64,000 nt of DNA from Verrucomicrobiota bacterium. Its GTDB lineage: Bacteria; Verrucomicrobiota; Verrucomicrobiia; Opitutales; UBA953. The DNA lies in assembly GCA_030830965.1 (NCBI GenBank), contig JAURLX010000011.1, forward strand, positions 57,763 through 121,762. The letters are read 5' to 3'. This document shows positions 16,907 through 25,856 of the stretch, in pieces. Positions within the stretch are counted from its first letter, which is position 1; each line of letters opens with the position of its first letter. Position numbers and translations under genes: made by a program. Below the pieces are notes generated by a model. It had not been told where the DNA came from and searched no databases. It saw only the letters and a list, made by a program, of their open reading frames with translations.

Positions 16907-17526
16907 GCCAGCTTCTTCTGGCTGCGCTGCTGGTGGCGGCCCAGACCCCGACCGAGGATCGTACGCCCCGTGAGCCCGCCTCCCTGCCGATCATCTACGA
17001 CCAGCCGGGCGACCGCTTCATCCTCCGCATCGACAGCCGTCGCTACCAGCTGCACAAGGACTTCCGTCCGTCCGTCGCGGAGCTCATGGCCGCCGCGAAC
17101 TACCCCCGGACGAAGCTCGCCCACCAGGAGCTCGTGATGGCGGTGCAGGAACTGGACAAGGCGCTGGAGCGCGCGGCCTCCGCCCGCCGCGACGCCGAGC
17201 GGGACGCCGCTCGCAGCCGTCGGCACGCCGACACGGTCGAGTCGCTCAACCGGCAGATCGCCCTCGTCCGCGCGACGCAACCGGTCGACTTCAACGCCAT
17301 CGCCATCCTGCTGAACCAGATCGCCGTCGAGTCGGAGTCGCTGCGCCGCGCGCAGCTGCAGGAGGACAAGTCGCGAGGCCGCGCCGACGCGGCCGACCGG
17401 GCCGCCGACCCCGCCAGGCTGAGGGCGGACAAGGCTCGGGAGGCGTACGTCCGAGCGCTCGACGACTACGAGCGGCCGCTGTCCCGAATACGCGCGATCG
17501 CGATCGCCAACGGCAGCGCGCTGTAA
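16903..17526 (+). CDS. Secreted/periplasmic coiled-coil protein of unknown function
   Basis: The 207-aa product starts at ATG 16903, overlapping the TetR stop (ATGA). A signal peptide is apparent (MSQLLLAALLVAAQT). The region from about residue 60 is strongly charged and heptad-like, with alternating Arg/Asp/Glu/Ala (ALERAASARRDAERDAARS, LLNQIAVESESLRRAQLQ), predicting a long coiled coil. I do not recognise a family. Coupling to the efflux regulator may mean shared control, though it could also simply be packed next to it. It is 51 nt upstream of the SGNH hydrolase gene. Confidence 0.65.
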   Translation: MSQLLLAALLVAAQTPTEDRTPREPASLPIIYDQPGDRFILRIDSRRYQLHKDFRPSVAELMAAANYPRTKLAHQELVMAVQELDKALERAASARRDAERDAARSRRHADTVESLNRQIALVRATQPVDFNAIAILLNQIAVESESLRRAQLQEDKSRGRADAADRAADPARLRADKAREAYVRALDDYERPLSRIRAIAIANGSAL

Positions 17527-17577
17527 GGCGTTTCGGCTCGCCCCGCCGGAAGGAAGGGGCAGGGTCGGAGGACCCCC

Positions 17578-18732
17578 ATGAACGCCCGTGTCCTGCCCCT
17601 CCTCGCCGCGCTCCTCGCGGCGGGCGCCGCCCTCGCCCAGCAGCCCCCTGCGCCCGCCAAGCCGGCCGCCAAGGCCGCGCCGAGACCGGCGGACCGGTAT
17701 GCCGTGCGGCCGGACGAGAAGGTCGCCTGGCATGACGTCCGCGAGACGGACCTGGAGGGCCGCGCCCTCCCCGGCGACGAGCGCAAGAGCTACTTCGACC
17801 GCCTCCCCGCCGAGGCCGACGGCAAGGTCACGCCCGCCGTATGGAGCCTGAGCCGCGACAGCGCCGGCCTCATGTTCCGCTTCCGCACCGACGCCACGAC
17901 CATCTACGCGCACTACAAGGTCACCAAGGCGCAGCTCGCGATGCCGCACATGCCCGCGACCGGCGTGAGCGGGCTCGACCTCTACGCGCGCGACGGCGAC
18001 GGGCGGTGGCGCTGGGTCCAGGTCGTGCGGCCCGGCTCGCAGGAGATGAAGGTGCGCGTCGCCGAGGGTCTGGACGCGGGCGAACGCGAATACGCCCTCT
18101 ACCTGCCTCTCTACAACGGCGTGGAGTTCCTCAGCGTGGGCGTGCCCGAGGGCAGGAAGTTCGAAGGCCTCCGGCCGCGCGCGCGACCGGTCGTCTTCTA
18201 CGGCACGTCGATCACCCACGGCGCCTGCGCCAGCCGGCCCGGGATGGTGCACACCGGCATCCTCGGCCGACGGCTGGACGTGCCGGTGGTGAACCTCGGC
18301 TTCTCGGGCAACGGGCGCATGGACAAGGCGGTGGGCGACTTCCTCGTGCGCATCGACGCGGCAGCCTACGTCATCGACTGCCTCCCCAACATGGGACCGA
18401 AGGACGTCACCGAGAAGTGCGCTCCCCTCGTCAGGCAGCTTCGCGCCGCGCATCCGGACACCCCGATCATCCTCGTCGAGGACCGCCGCAACACGGACTC
18501 CTGGTTGCTCGCCGCCCGCCGCAAGCACCATGATGACAACCACGCCGCCCTGAGGGCGGCCTACGAGCAGCTGCTGAAGGAGGGCGTGAAAGGCCTGTCC
18601 TACGTGCCCGGCGACCACCTCTACGGCGACGATGCCGACGGCGCCACGGACGGTTCGCATGCGAGCGACCTGGGCTTCTTCCGCCAGGCCGACATCTTCG
18701 AGCCCTTCCTGCGCCAGGCCCTGGGCCGCTGA
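17578..18732 (+). CDS. Secreted SGNH/GDSL hydrolase with N-terminal GxDLY domain
   Basis: This 384-aa protein has a signal peptide (MNARVLPLLAALLAAGAALAQ) and an Ala/Pro/Lys linker. An N-terminal beta-sandwich carries the GLDLY motif near residue 131, the hallmark of the GxDLY domain. The SGNH domain follows, with block I FYGTSITHGACAS near residue 207 (Ser nucleophile), block II NLGFSGNGRM, and the Asp/His pair in DGSHASDLGF near residues 358-361. Related enzymes are acyl-esterases acting on polysaccharides or lipids; the substrate is unknown. A good GGAGGA ribosome site precedes the ATG. It is followed 12 nt later by the transporter gene. Confidence 0.88.
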   Translation: MNARVLPLLAALLAAGAALAQQPPAPAKPAAKAAPRPADRYAVRPDEKVAWHDVRETDLEGRALPGDERKSYFDRLPAEADGKVTPAVWSLSRDSAGLMFRFRTDATTIYAHYKVTKAQLAMPHMPATGVSGLDLYARDGDGRWRWVQVVRPGSQEMKVRVAEGLDAGEREYALYLPLYNGVEFLSVGVPEGRKFEGLRPRARPVVFYGTSITHGACASRPGMVHTGILGRRLDVPVVNLGFSGNGRMDKAVGDFLVRIDAAAYVIDCLPNMGPKDVTEKCAPLVRQLRAAHPDTPIILVEDRRNTDSWLLAARRKHHDDNHAALRAAYEQLLKEGVKGLSYVPGDHLYGDDADGATDGSHASDLGFFRQADIFEPFLRQALGR

Positions 18733-18744
18733 CCAGAGGACCGG

Positions 18745-19449
18745 ATGACCCGCGGCTTCCGCTACTACGACCTGATCCTCGGCGGCTTCGTCGCGGTCCT
18801 GCTCTGCTCGAACCTCATCGGGCCCGCCAAGGTGGTCCAGCTGGACCTGCCGCTGCTGGGCCCGACCGATTTCGGCGCGGGCAACCTGTTCTTCCCGCTC
18901 TCCTACATCTTCGGCGACATCCTCACCGAAGTCTACGGCTACGCGCTCGCTCGCCGCGTCATCTGGTCGGGCTTCGCCGCCATGGCCTTCGCGACCGTGA
19001 TGACCTGGGTGGTGCTCGCCATGCCCGCGAGCCCCGACGAACCCTTCAGCGCGCAGCTGCAGCCGGCCCTCCAGACCTGCTTCGGCGGAGGCTGGCGGAT
19101 CGCGCTCGGCTCGATCCTCGCCTTCTGCGTCGGGGACTTCGTCAACTCCTACGTCCTCGCCAAGATGAAGGTGCGCATGGGCGGCCGGCACGCATGGATG
19201 CGCTTCATCGGGTCCACGGTGGTCGGGCAAGGCGTCGACAGCCTCATCTTCTACCCGGTGGCGTTCCTTGGAATCTGGACGGGGCCCACGCTGCTCGCGG
19301 TGATGGCGGCCAACTGGGCCTTCAAGGTGCTGGTGGAGGCGGTGATGACCCCCCTGACCTACGTGATCTGCGAGCGGCTCAAGCGGGCCGAGGGCGTCGA
19401 CGCCTTCGACGACGGCACGGACTTCAACCCGTTCTCGCTGAAGGGCTGA
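18745..19449 (+). CDS. yhhQ: Queuosine precursor transporter (YhhQ/VUT family)
   Basis: This 234-aa membrane protein has about six helices and the family signatures: NLFFPLSYIFGDILTEVYGYA, FCVGDFVNSYVLAKMKV, and the G(S/A)T(V)xGQGVDSLIFYPVAF motif. YhhQ-type proteins import queuosine precursors such as preQ0/preQ1 across the inner membrane for modification of tRNA wobble G34. No queuosine biosynthetic genes are in this window, so salvage is likely but not shown. An AGAGGA-like site lies four bases before the ATG. Confidence 0.9.
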   Translation: MTRGFRYYDLILGGFVAVLLCSNLIGPAKVVQLDLPLLGPTDFGAGNLFFPLSYIFGDILTEVYGYALARRVIWSGFAAMAFATVMTWVVLAMPASPDEPFSAQLQPALQTCFGGGWRIALGSILAFCVGDFVNSYVLAKMKVRMGGRHAWMRFIGSTVVGQGVDSLIFYPVAFLGIWTGPTLLAVMAANWAFKVLVEAVMTPLTYVICERLKRAEGVDAFDDGTDFNPFSLKG

Positions 19450-19458
19450 GGCGGGCCG

Positions 19459-19539
19459 TGCCCCGGGCAGGACTCGAACCTGCATGCCTTGCGGCAAGGG
19501 ATTTTAAGTCCCGTGTGTCTGCCATTCCACCACCGGAGC
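19459..19539 (-). tRNA. tRNA-Leu(TAA)
   Basis: Read on the minus strand, acceptor GCTCCGG (19539-19533) pairs with CCGGGGC (19466-19460), including one T-G wobble. The D arm is TGGTGGAATGGCAGACAC, typical of tRNA-Leu. The anticodon loop CTTAAAA gives TAA. There is a long variable arm (TTGCCGCAAGGCA) as expected for a class II tRNA, and a GGTTCGAGTCC T arm. The CCA end is not encoded (the genome continues CGG), unlike the other three tRNAs in this window. The anticodon stem has a C-T mismatch at its base. Confidence 0.95.
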
Positions 19540-19637
19540 CGGCCCCTGCGATCCTGCCGTCCGCCCTCCTGCTGGCAACCCGGGAAAGCGTCCGCCTTGT
19601 CCTTGCGCCCGTCGCGAAAGCGGTCTTCCTTCGGCCC

Positions 19638-20429
19638 ATGGACCGCATCGCCACGACGTTCGCGCGCTGCAAGGCCGAGGGGCGCCCGGCTTTCGTCAGC
19701 TACGTCTGCGCGGGCGACCCGGACCTGGAGACCTCGGAGGCGGTGCTGCTGTCGCTCGCCCGCAACGGCGCGGACGTCCTCGAAGTGGGCGTGCCCTTCT
19801 CCGACCCGCTCGCCGACGGACTGACGAACCAGCTCGCCTCGCAGCGGGCCCTCGAGGCCGGCATGGACGGCGCACGCCTGCTCGACCTGCTCCGGGCGGT
19901 GCGAGCAGGCACGGACCTGCCGATCGTCCTCTACTGCTATTACAACCTGCTGTTCTCCGCCGGACTCGAGGACTACTGCCGCCGCGTGCGCGAGGCCGGA
20001 GCCGACGGGCTGCTGGTGCTCGACTGCCCGCCGGAGGAGGCGACGGACCTCATCGCGGCCTCGAGGAAGCACGGGCTGGCCAACGTCTTCATCGTGGCCC
20101 CGACGACCCCGCCGGCGCGCGTCGCCCTCATCGCCAAGCACGCCACGGGCTTCATCTACTACGTCTCGCGCGAGGGCGTGACAGGCGAGCGTTCCGAGCT
20201 CGCCGCCAACCTCGGCGCGGCGGTGGGCGAAATCCGCAAACACACCTCCCTGCCCGTCTGCGTCGGCTTCGGCGTGTCGAGGGCCGAGCACGTCCGCGCG
20301 ATTGCCAAGGTCGCCGACGGCGTGGTCGTCGGCAGCGCCCTCGTCAACGTGATCGCCGCCCACAAGGACAGGAGAGGCGAGGCGGCGGAGGCTGTCGGCG
20401 CGAAAGTCCGGGAACTGCTGGCCGGATAA
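19638..20429 (+). CDS. trpA: Tryptophan synthase alpha subunit
   Basis: This 263-aa protein is the normal TrpA length. The catalytic residues fall at the canonical numbers: Glu49 in VLEVGVPFSDP and Asp60 in DPLADG. Other landmarks are FVSYVCAGDPDLETS at the N-terminus, GFIYYVSREGVTGER, and the phosphate-binding VGFGVSRAEHV and VVVGSALVN. It cleaves indole-3-glycerol phosphate to indole and glyceraldehyde-3-phosphate. No trpB or other trp gene flanks it; its neighbours are tRNA-Leu and pyrB. A longer frame open upstream overlaps tRNA-Leu and is not used. Confidence 0.95.
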   Translation: MDRIATTFARCKAEGRPAFVSYVCAGDPDLETSEAVLLSLARNGADVLEVGVPFSDPLADGLTNQLASQRALEAGMDGARLLDLLRAVRAGTDLPIVLYCYYNLLFSAGLEDYCRRVREAGADGLLVLDCPPEEATDLIAASRKHGLANVFIVAPTTPPARVALIAKHATGFIYYVSREGVTGERSELAANLGAAVGEIRKHTSLPVCVGFGVSRAEHVRAIAKVADGVVVGSALVNVIAAHKDRRGEAAEAVGAKVRELLAG

Positions 20430-20549
20430 GGCGCGGGCCGCGGCGCGGGGACGGCCCCGCCTCGGGCGTTTCCGCGACATTCAGCGGCCCAGCCCCCGCC
20501 GACGGCGAATCTCCGCCCTTGACCAAGGGCATCCCCTCCCCACTTTCCC

Positions 20550-20565
20550 CGTGGTCCCGACCACG
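20550..20565. other. Hairpin in the trpA-pyrB spacer
   Basis: CGTGGT (20550-20555) and ACCACG (20560-20565) form a 6-bp stem with a CCCG loop, inside a wider CCCC...GGGG frame. It ends 24 nt before the pyrB ATG. No T-run follows, so it may be an RNA element in the pyrB leader or a weak terminator after trpA. Confidence 0.35.
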
Positions 20566-20589
20566 TCGGGGCCACCGGAACCTCACCGC

Positions 20590-21527
<938 letters not shown>

Positions 21528-21531
<4 letters not shown>

Positions 21532-22823
21532 GCAGGTCCGAAGCCAGGCCGCTCAGGATCACGGGCGCCCGGATCATCGACCCCGCCTCCGGCCGCGACG
21601 AGAACCGCGGTGACCTGTGCGTGATCGACGGCCGTTTCGCCCGGAAGCTCTCCGCCGCCGAGGCCCGCTCGGCCGTCACCGTCGACGCCCGCGGCCTGGT
21701 GGCCACGCCGGGCTTCGTCGACCTCTGCTGCCGGCTCGGCGAGCCCGGCCGCTCCGCGCGCGAGACGGTGCGCTCCGGCACCCAGGCCGCCGCGGCGGGA
21801 GGATTCACCACCGTCGTGGCCATGCCGGATTCGCTCCCGCCGGCGGATAACGTGGGCACGGTGCAGCTGCTGCGCGAGATCTGCGCGCGGGAGGCCGTGG
21901 TCCGCGTGCTTCCCACCGGTACGCTCACCAAGGGGCACGGGGGCGAGGCGCTCGCCCCCCTCGGCTCCCTCCGCAAGGCGGGGGTCGCCGCGGTGACGGA
22001 CACGGTCTCGGGAGTGCAGAACAACGAGATCATGCGACGGGCGCTGGAATACGCCGCGATGTTCGGGCTCGTGGTGCTCGACCACTGCCAGGACAGCAGC
22101 ATGACCGAGGGTGCGCAGATGCACGAGGGCGCGTGGTCCCTGCGTCTCGGCCTACGGGGCTGGCCGCGCGCGGCCGAGGAGATCGTCGTCTCCAGCGACT
22201 GCGCCCTGGCCGCCCTCACCGGCGCCCGCATCCACCTGCAGCACCTGTCCTCGGGCGGCTCGGCCGAGCTCGTTCGCCAGGCGAAGTCGCGCGGCCTCCC
22301 CGTCACGGCGGAGGTCTCCGCGCTGCACCTGCTCCTCACGGACGCCGACCTCGCGGGCTACGACACGAACCTGAAGCTCAACCCTCCGGTGCGCGAGGAA
22401 CGCGACCGACGGGCGCTGGTCGAAGCGCTGGTCGACGGCACGCTTGACGCGGTCTGCTCCGACCACTCCCCCTGCAGCGCGACCGAGAAGGACTGCGAGT
22501 TCGACCAGGCGCCCTTCGGCGCGGCCTCGCTGGAGACGGCCTTCTCCGCGGCCTACGAGGCGGTCGTAGACGCCGGTCACGCGGAGCTGCCGACGCTCGT
22601 CGAACGCCTCACATGCGGGCCGGCCAGAGCGCTCGGACTGGAGGCCGGCACCCTGCAGGAAGGGACCCCGGCGGACTTCGTGCTGCTCGACCCCCGGGCG
22701 AAATGGAAGCCTTCGGCCGGCGCCCTGCTCTCCCGCTCCGGCAACAACCCTCTCGTCGGCCGTACCCTGCGCGGCAAGATCCGCTCGACCTACGTGGACG
22801 GCCGGCTCGTCCACGGAGCCTGA
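21528..22823 (+). CDS. Inactive dihydroorotase homologue (PyrC'/PyrX type)
   Basis: This 431-aa amidohydrolase-fold protein aligns with class I dihydroorotases (ATPGFVDLCCRLGEPG, AAAAGGFTTVVAMPD, DAVCSDHSPCSATEKD). However, the metal-binding HxH is replaced: DLHVHLREPG of active enzymes reads DLCCRLGEPG, giving Cys67, Arg69 and Gly71. The later TPHHL motif reads SALHL. His in LDHCQD and LQHLSS and the final Asp in SDHSP remain. Loss of HxH should abolish the zinc centre. In Pseudomonas such PyrC' proteins are structural partners of PyrB; the ATGA overlap with pyrB supports that role. A separate active pyrC is then required elsewhere. Confidence 0.85.
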
Positions 22824-22824
22824 G

Positions 22825-23844
22825 ATGGCGGTCGGGCCTTTCAGCGTTCTCTCCGAGCCCCTGGGCGCCGACGTCCCGACGGCGGCCCCCAGGGCGTCCA
22901 CGGAGGAGCCCGCCTCCGAGGTAGGGACCAAGGAGCTTTCGGCCGCCGACTGGACCTGCATCGCGGTCAGCATCGCGCTGGCCGTCGCAGGCCTACGGGT
23001 GCTGCGGCGTTGGACGGCCGGCGGGGGTCCGCGGCTTGAGCGCCGCGCGGACGCCGCCACCGCCGCCGCGGGGCTGGTGACCGGTCTGCTGGCCTTCGGT
23101 CTCCTCTTCCCGCTCCTGACGCAGCTCCTCGCCGGCCTCTTCATGACCCAGTTCGGGGTCACGCAGGCGGAGATCTTCTTCTCCAGCTTCGTGGCGCAGG
23201 CCGTCGCCGCCGGGGTGATCATCGGACTGGGAGCCGCGCTGCCGGGGGCGGTGCAGTGGTCCCCGACGGCCGCGCCCGAAGGCGCCCCGTCCGCGCCGGA
23301 CACGGCGCGGGGCGCGCTTTCGATCCTGCGCAAGCGTGACGCCTTCCGTGCCTACCTCGGCGTCTGCGCGCTGGCCACGCTCGGCTCGCTCGGATGGAAG
23401 GGCCTGCACTCCCTCTGGGCCTGGGCCCATACGTCGGGCTGGTTGGGCGCGCCCCCCGAGGACATGCTTCAGGAGATCGTGGACATCGTCATGCGCACGG
23501 AAGTGGTCACGGCCAAGTTCGGCCTGCTGACGCTGGCGGTCGCCGTCGGCGCGCCGCTCATGGAGGAGCTGGTCTTCCGCGGCACACTGTACCCGGCGCT
23601 CAAATCACTGCTCTCCTGGCTGCCCCCGCGGGGCAACGTGGCCGTCTCCGCCGCGGCGACCGGGCTGCTCTTCGGCGCGGCGCACCTCACGCCCTCGGCC
23701 TTCATCCCCTTGACGCTCTTCGGCGCGTTCCTCTGCCTCGTGCGCGATCGGCACGGTCTGGCGACCGCGATCGCCGTCCACGCCTTCTTCAACGCCATGA
23801 ACCTGTTCTGGCTCAAGGTCGCGCCGGACGTCGCCAATCTCTGA
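22825..23844 (+). CDS. CPBP-family intramembrane metalloprotease-like protein
   Basis: This 339-aa protein has a soluble N-terminal stretch of about 45 residues followed by several hydrophobic helices. The CAAX/CPBP (Abi) motifs are present: MEELVFRG (E247, E248, R252), then LLFGAAHLTPSAF with a metal-ligand His, and the C-terminal HAFFNAMNLFW. These proteins cleave or process membrane substrates; bacterial substrates are mostly unknown. The start ATG is one base after the PyrC' stop, so it is co-transcribed with pyrB-pyrC' and followed two bases later by thiL. Confidence 0.88.
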   Translation: MAVGPFSVLSEPLGADVPTAAPRASTEEPASEVGTKELSAADWTCIAVSIALAVAGLRVLRRWTAGGGPRLERRADAATAAAGLVTGLLAFGLLFPLLTQLLAGLFMTQFGVTQAEIFFSSFVAQAVAAGVIIGLGAALPGAVQWSPTAAPEGAPSAPDTARGALSILRKRDAFRAYLGVCALATLGSLGWKGLHSLWAWAHTSGWLGAPPEDMLQEIVDIVMRTEVVTAKFGLLTLAVAVGAPLMEELVFRGTLYPALKSLLSWLPPRGNVAVSAAATGLLFGAAHLTPSAFIPLTLFGAFLCLVRDRHGLATAIAVHAFFNAMNLFWLKVAPDVANL

Positions 23845-23846
23845 AC

Positions 23847-24806
23847 ATGGGAGCCATCACCAACCGGACGGAACGGTCCGTCTCACGCCTGACCGAGCAG
23901 CGCATCATCGAGGACGTCGTCTCGGCGATGTCTGACGCCTGTCCGCCCTTCCCCGAGGGGCCTGGCGGGGACTGCGCCCACCTGGCCGAACGGGGCGGGC
24001 GCGCCTACCGCGTCTGCACCATCGACGGCGTGACCCTCGGCCGCCACTTCGACCTCGCCTGCGAAGGGCGCCGCGCGGGCGCGAAACTGGTCAACCGCAA
24101 CCTCTCTGACCTCGCCGCGGCGGGCGCGAAGCCGTCCGACGCGCTTCTTGCGCTCACGCTCGGCCCCGACGTGGACATGGAATGGCTCCTCGACTTCGCC
24201 TCCGGCGCCGGCCGGGCGGCGGCCAAGGCCGGACTGCGGATCGTCGGAGGCGACGTCTCGTCCGGACCAGCCGGCGTCTTTGTGGCCACGCTCTCGGCGC
24301 AGGGCCACGCCCACCGCGTGCTCTCGCGCCGCGGCGCCAGGGAAGGCGACGTGCTGTTCGTGACCGGCGTCCTCGGGGGCTCGGCCTACGGACGCCATCT
24401 GGACTTCACGCCCCGGCTCCCCGAGGGCGAATGGCTCTGCGGTCGGGGCGAGGTCACGGCCTGCACCGACATCTCCGACGGACTCGCCAAGGACCTGCCC
24501 GCGATGCTCGGGCGCTCGCTCGACGCCCGGATCGAACTCGCGCGCGTGCCCGTCTCCGACGCGGCCAGGCTGCTCGAACGCGGCGACGGCAGGCCCGCCC
24601 TGGAGCATGCCCTGCAGGACGGCGAGGATCACGAGCTCGCCTTCGCCGTGGCAGCCGCCTCGGCCGACGTCGTGGAGGCCGACTTCCGCCGCGCCTTCGC
24701 CGCCACCGGCGTGACACGCCTCGGCGCGGCCGTGCGGGGCGAAGGCCGCCTGCTCGACGCCGAGGGCCGTCCCGCGGCGGCCCGCGGCTTCGGACACTTT
24801 GCCTGA
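23847..24806 (+). CDS. thiL: Thiamine-monophosphate kinase (ThiL-like)
   Basis: This 319-aa protein has the ThiL/PurM fold landmarks: the N-terminal LTEQRIIEDVV helix, CTIDGVTLGRHFD, NRNLSDLAAAGAKPSDALLALTL, IVGGDVSSGP, TDISDGLAKDLP and QDGEDHELAF. It phosphorylates thiamine monophosphate to the diphosphate cofactor. One feature is unusual: the N-terminal metal/ATP motif that normally reads GDD(C/A)A is GGDCAHL here, replacing the first Asp with Gly. Most other active-site positions look intact, so activity is probable but worth testing. It begins two bases after the CPBP gene stop and converges with the next gene across 4 nt. Confidence 0.85.
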   Translation: MGAITNRTERSVSRLTEQRIIEDVVSAMSDACPPFPEGPGGDCAHLAERGGRAYRVCTIDGVTLGRHFDLACEGRRAGAKLVNRNLSDLAAAGAKPSDALLALTLGPDVDMEWLLDFASGAGRAAAKAGLRIVGGDVSSGPAGVFVATLSAQGHAHRVLSRRGAREGDVLFVTGVLGGSAYGRHLDFTPRLPEGEWLCGRGEVTACTDISDGLAKDLPAMLGRSLDARIELARVPVSDAARLLERGDGRPALEHALQDGEDHELAFAVAAASADVVEADFRRAFAATGVTRLGAAVRGEGRLLDAEGRPAAARGFGHFA

Positions 24807-24810
24807 GCCG

Positions 24811-25266
24811 CTAGAGCTTGAACTGCCGGATCACCACGAAGAGCGCGAAGATCAGCGAGCAGCCGGCGAAGGTGACGGTCGTGGTCTCGTAGGTGGAGAG
24901 GAGCCTCAGGACGGCGTCGAGCAGCGAGAGCGAGTCGCGCGTGTCGGCCTCGGCCCTGGCCAGCGCCTCGCCCGCGTGCTGGTCCGCCTCCTCCACCTTC
25001 TTGTTGTCCGAGCTGAGCGTGTTGTTGGGGCCGATGAGCACCGCGATGGTCTCCTTGGAGCGCATCGCCTTGCGGAAGACGTCGACGGACCCCTGGATGC
25101 CGACGGTCGCCGCGCGCACCTTCGTGGTGGTGTCCTTCAGCTCGTGGCTGAACCAGAGGCCGGCGAGGGAGACGAGGAGGGTGACCACCGCCATGCCGAC
25201 GATGCCGACCTCGGCATGGACGAGTCCGCCCCGGGTCGGACGACGGTTGGAACGTTTTGCGCTCAT
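24811..25266 (-). CDS. Small two-helix membrane protein, unknown function
   Basis: This 151-aa protein has a basic N-terminus (MSAKRSNRRPTRGG), one hydrophobic helix near residues 19-42 (VGIVGMAVVTLLVSLAGLWF), a polar middle of about 85 residues, and a second helix near residues 127-147 (TVTFAGCSLIFALFVVI). The middle portion (KVEEADQHAGEALARAEAD) is probably helical and would lie outside or inside depending on orientation. I do not recognise the family. It is 34 nt downstream of a holin-like gene on the same strand and may be its partner. Confidence 0.6.
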   Translation of the reverse strand: MSAKRSNRRPTRGGLVHAEVGIVGMAVVTLLVSLAGLWFSHELKDTTTKVRAATVGIQGSVDVFRKAMRSKETIAVLIGPNNTLSSDNKKVEEADQHAGEALARAEADTRDSLSLLDAVLRLLSTYETTTVTFAGCSLIFALFVVIRQFKL

Positions 25267-25300
25267 GATGCTTGTGGGTTAGTTTTAGGTTAGAAGGTTT

Positions 25301-25738
25301 TCAGCGCCGACGGCCGCGAGGGGCGGACTTGGGCTTGGCGGACTTGGGTCGGGCGCGCTTACGGCCGGACGACTTCTTGCGGCCCTTGCGTCGTCGCGGG
25401 GGGGAGGACATCCCCAGCTTCCTGCGGATCATGCCCGTGATCCAGTCCACGAGCTCCGGAGCGAGCGCGCCGGCAAGCCCCTGGACGATCGCCTTGTTGA
25501 TGGCCGAGAGCTGCCACTGGAAGGTGACGAAAAAGGCGATGATGGCGAAGATCGCGGCGGCGACCACGTGCCGGAAGGACCTCCAGAGGCTGGCGTGGGC
25601 GGCGTCGTCGATGAGCAGGCGCCCGACCATCGCCGCGGCACCGATGAGCGCCACGATCCAGCCGCCGCGCTTGAATTCCACGATCGCCCCTTGGAATCCG
25701 CTCGCTCCGTCCAGGGCGGCCAGCAACCCGGTCAGCAT
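25301..25738 (-). CDS. Holin-like small membrane protein with histone-like basic tail
   Basis: This 145-aa protein has hydrophobic segments near residues 27-44 (WIVALIGAAAMVGRLLI) and 57-74 (HVVAAAIFAIIAFFVTF), then a small amphipathic segment GLAGALAPELVDWITG, an arrangement I associate with phage holin superfamily III proteins. The last ~35 residues are almost entirely Lys, Arg, Ser, Pro and Ala (RRRKGRKKSSGRKRARPKS), like a histone H1 tail. The ribosome site AAGGAGG, six bases before the ATG, is the best in this window. No phage structural genes are nearby. Holin homology is inference; the basic tail may bind nucleic acid or lipid headgroups. Confidence 0.6.
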   Translation of the reverse strand: MLTGLLAALDGASGFQGAIVEFKRGGWIVALIGAAAMVGRLLIDDAAHASLWRSFRHVVAAAIFAIIAFFVTFQWQLSAINKAIVQGLAGALAPELVDWITGMIRRKLGMSSPPRRRKGRKKSSGRKRARPKSAKPKSAPRGRRR

Positions 25739-25744
25739 GGCGCG

Positions 25745-25751
25745 CCTCCTT
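25745..25751 (-). promoter_or_regulatory. Near-perfect Shine-Dalgarno AAGGAGG
   Basis: On the minus strand this reads AAGGAGG, six bases before the ATG at 25738. Most genes here have weak or no such site, so high translation of the holin-like gene is suggested, and it fixes the start codon. Confidence 0.8.
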
Positions 25752-25856
25752 CTGGCGGCCGGGGGCCGCGCTCGGCGCAGTCTGATCGTGCGAGGGTGGG
25801 CACTCGGGTCGCAACTATGCGCCCCGCATGGGCGGACTCAACCACCGACTCCCCCT

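Noticed and set aside
16762..19497. Long minus-strand open frame (about 910 codons) opposite the coiled-coil, SGNH and transporter genes
   Set aside because: No recognisable motif, unusual composition; the plus-strand proteins are clearly real.
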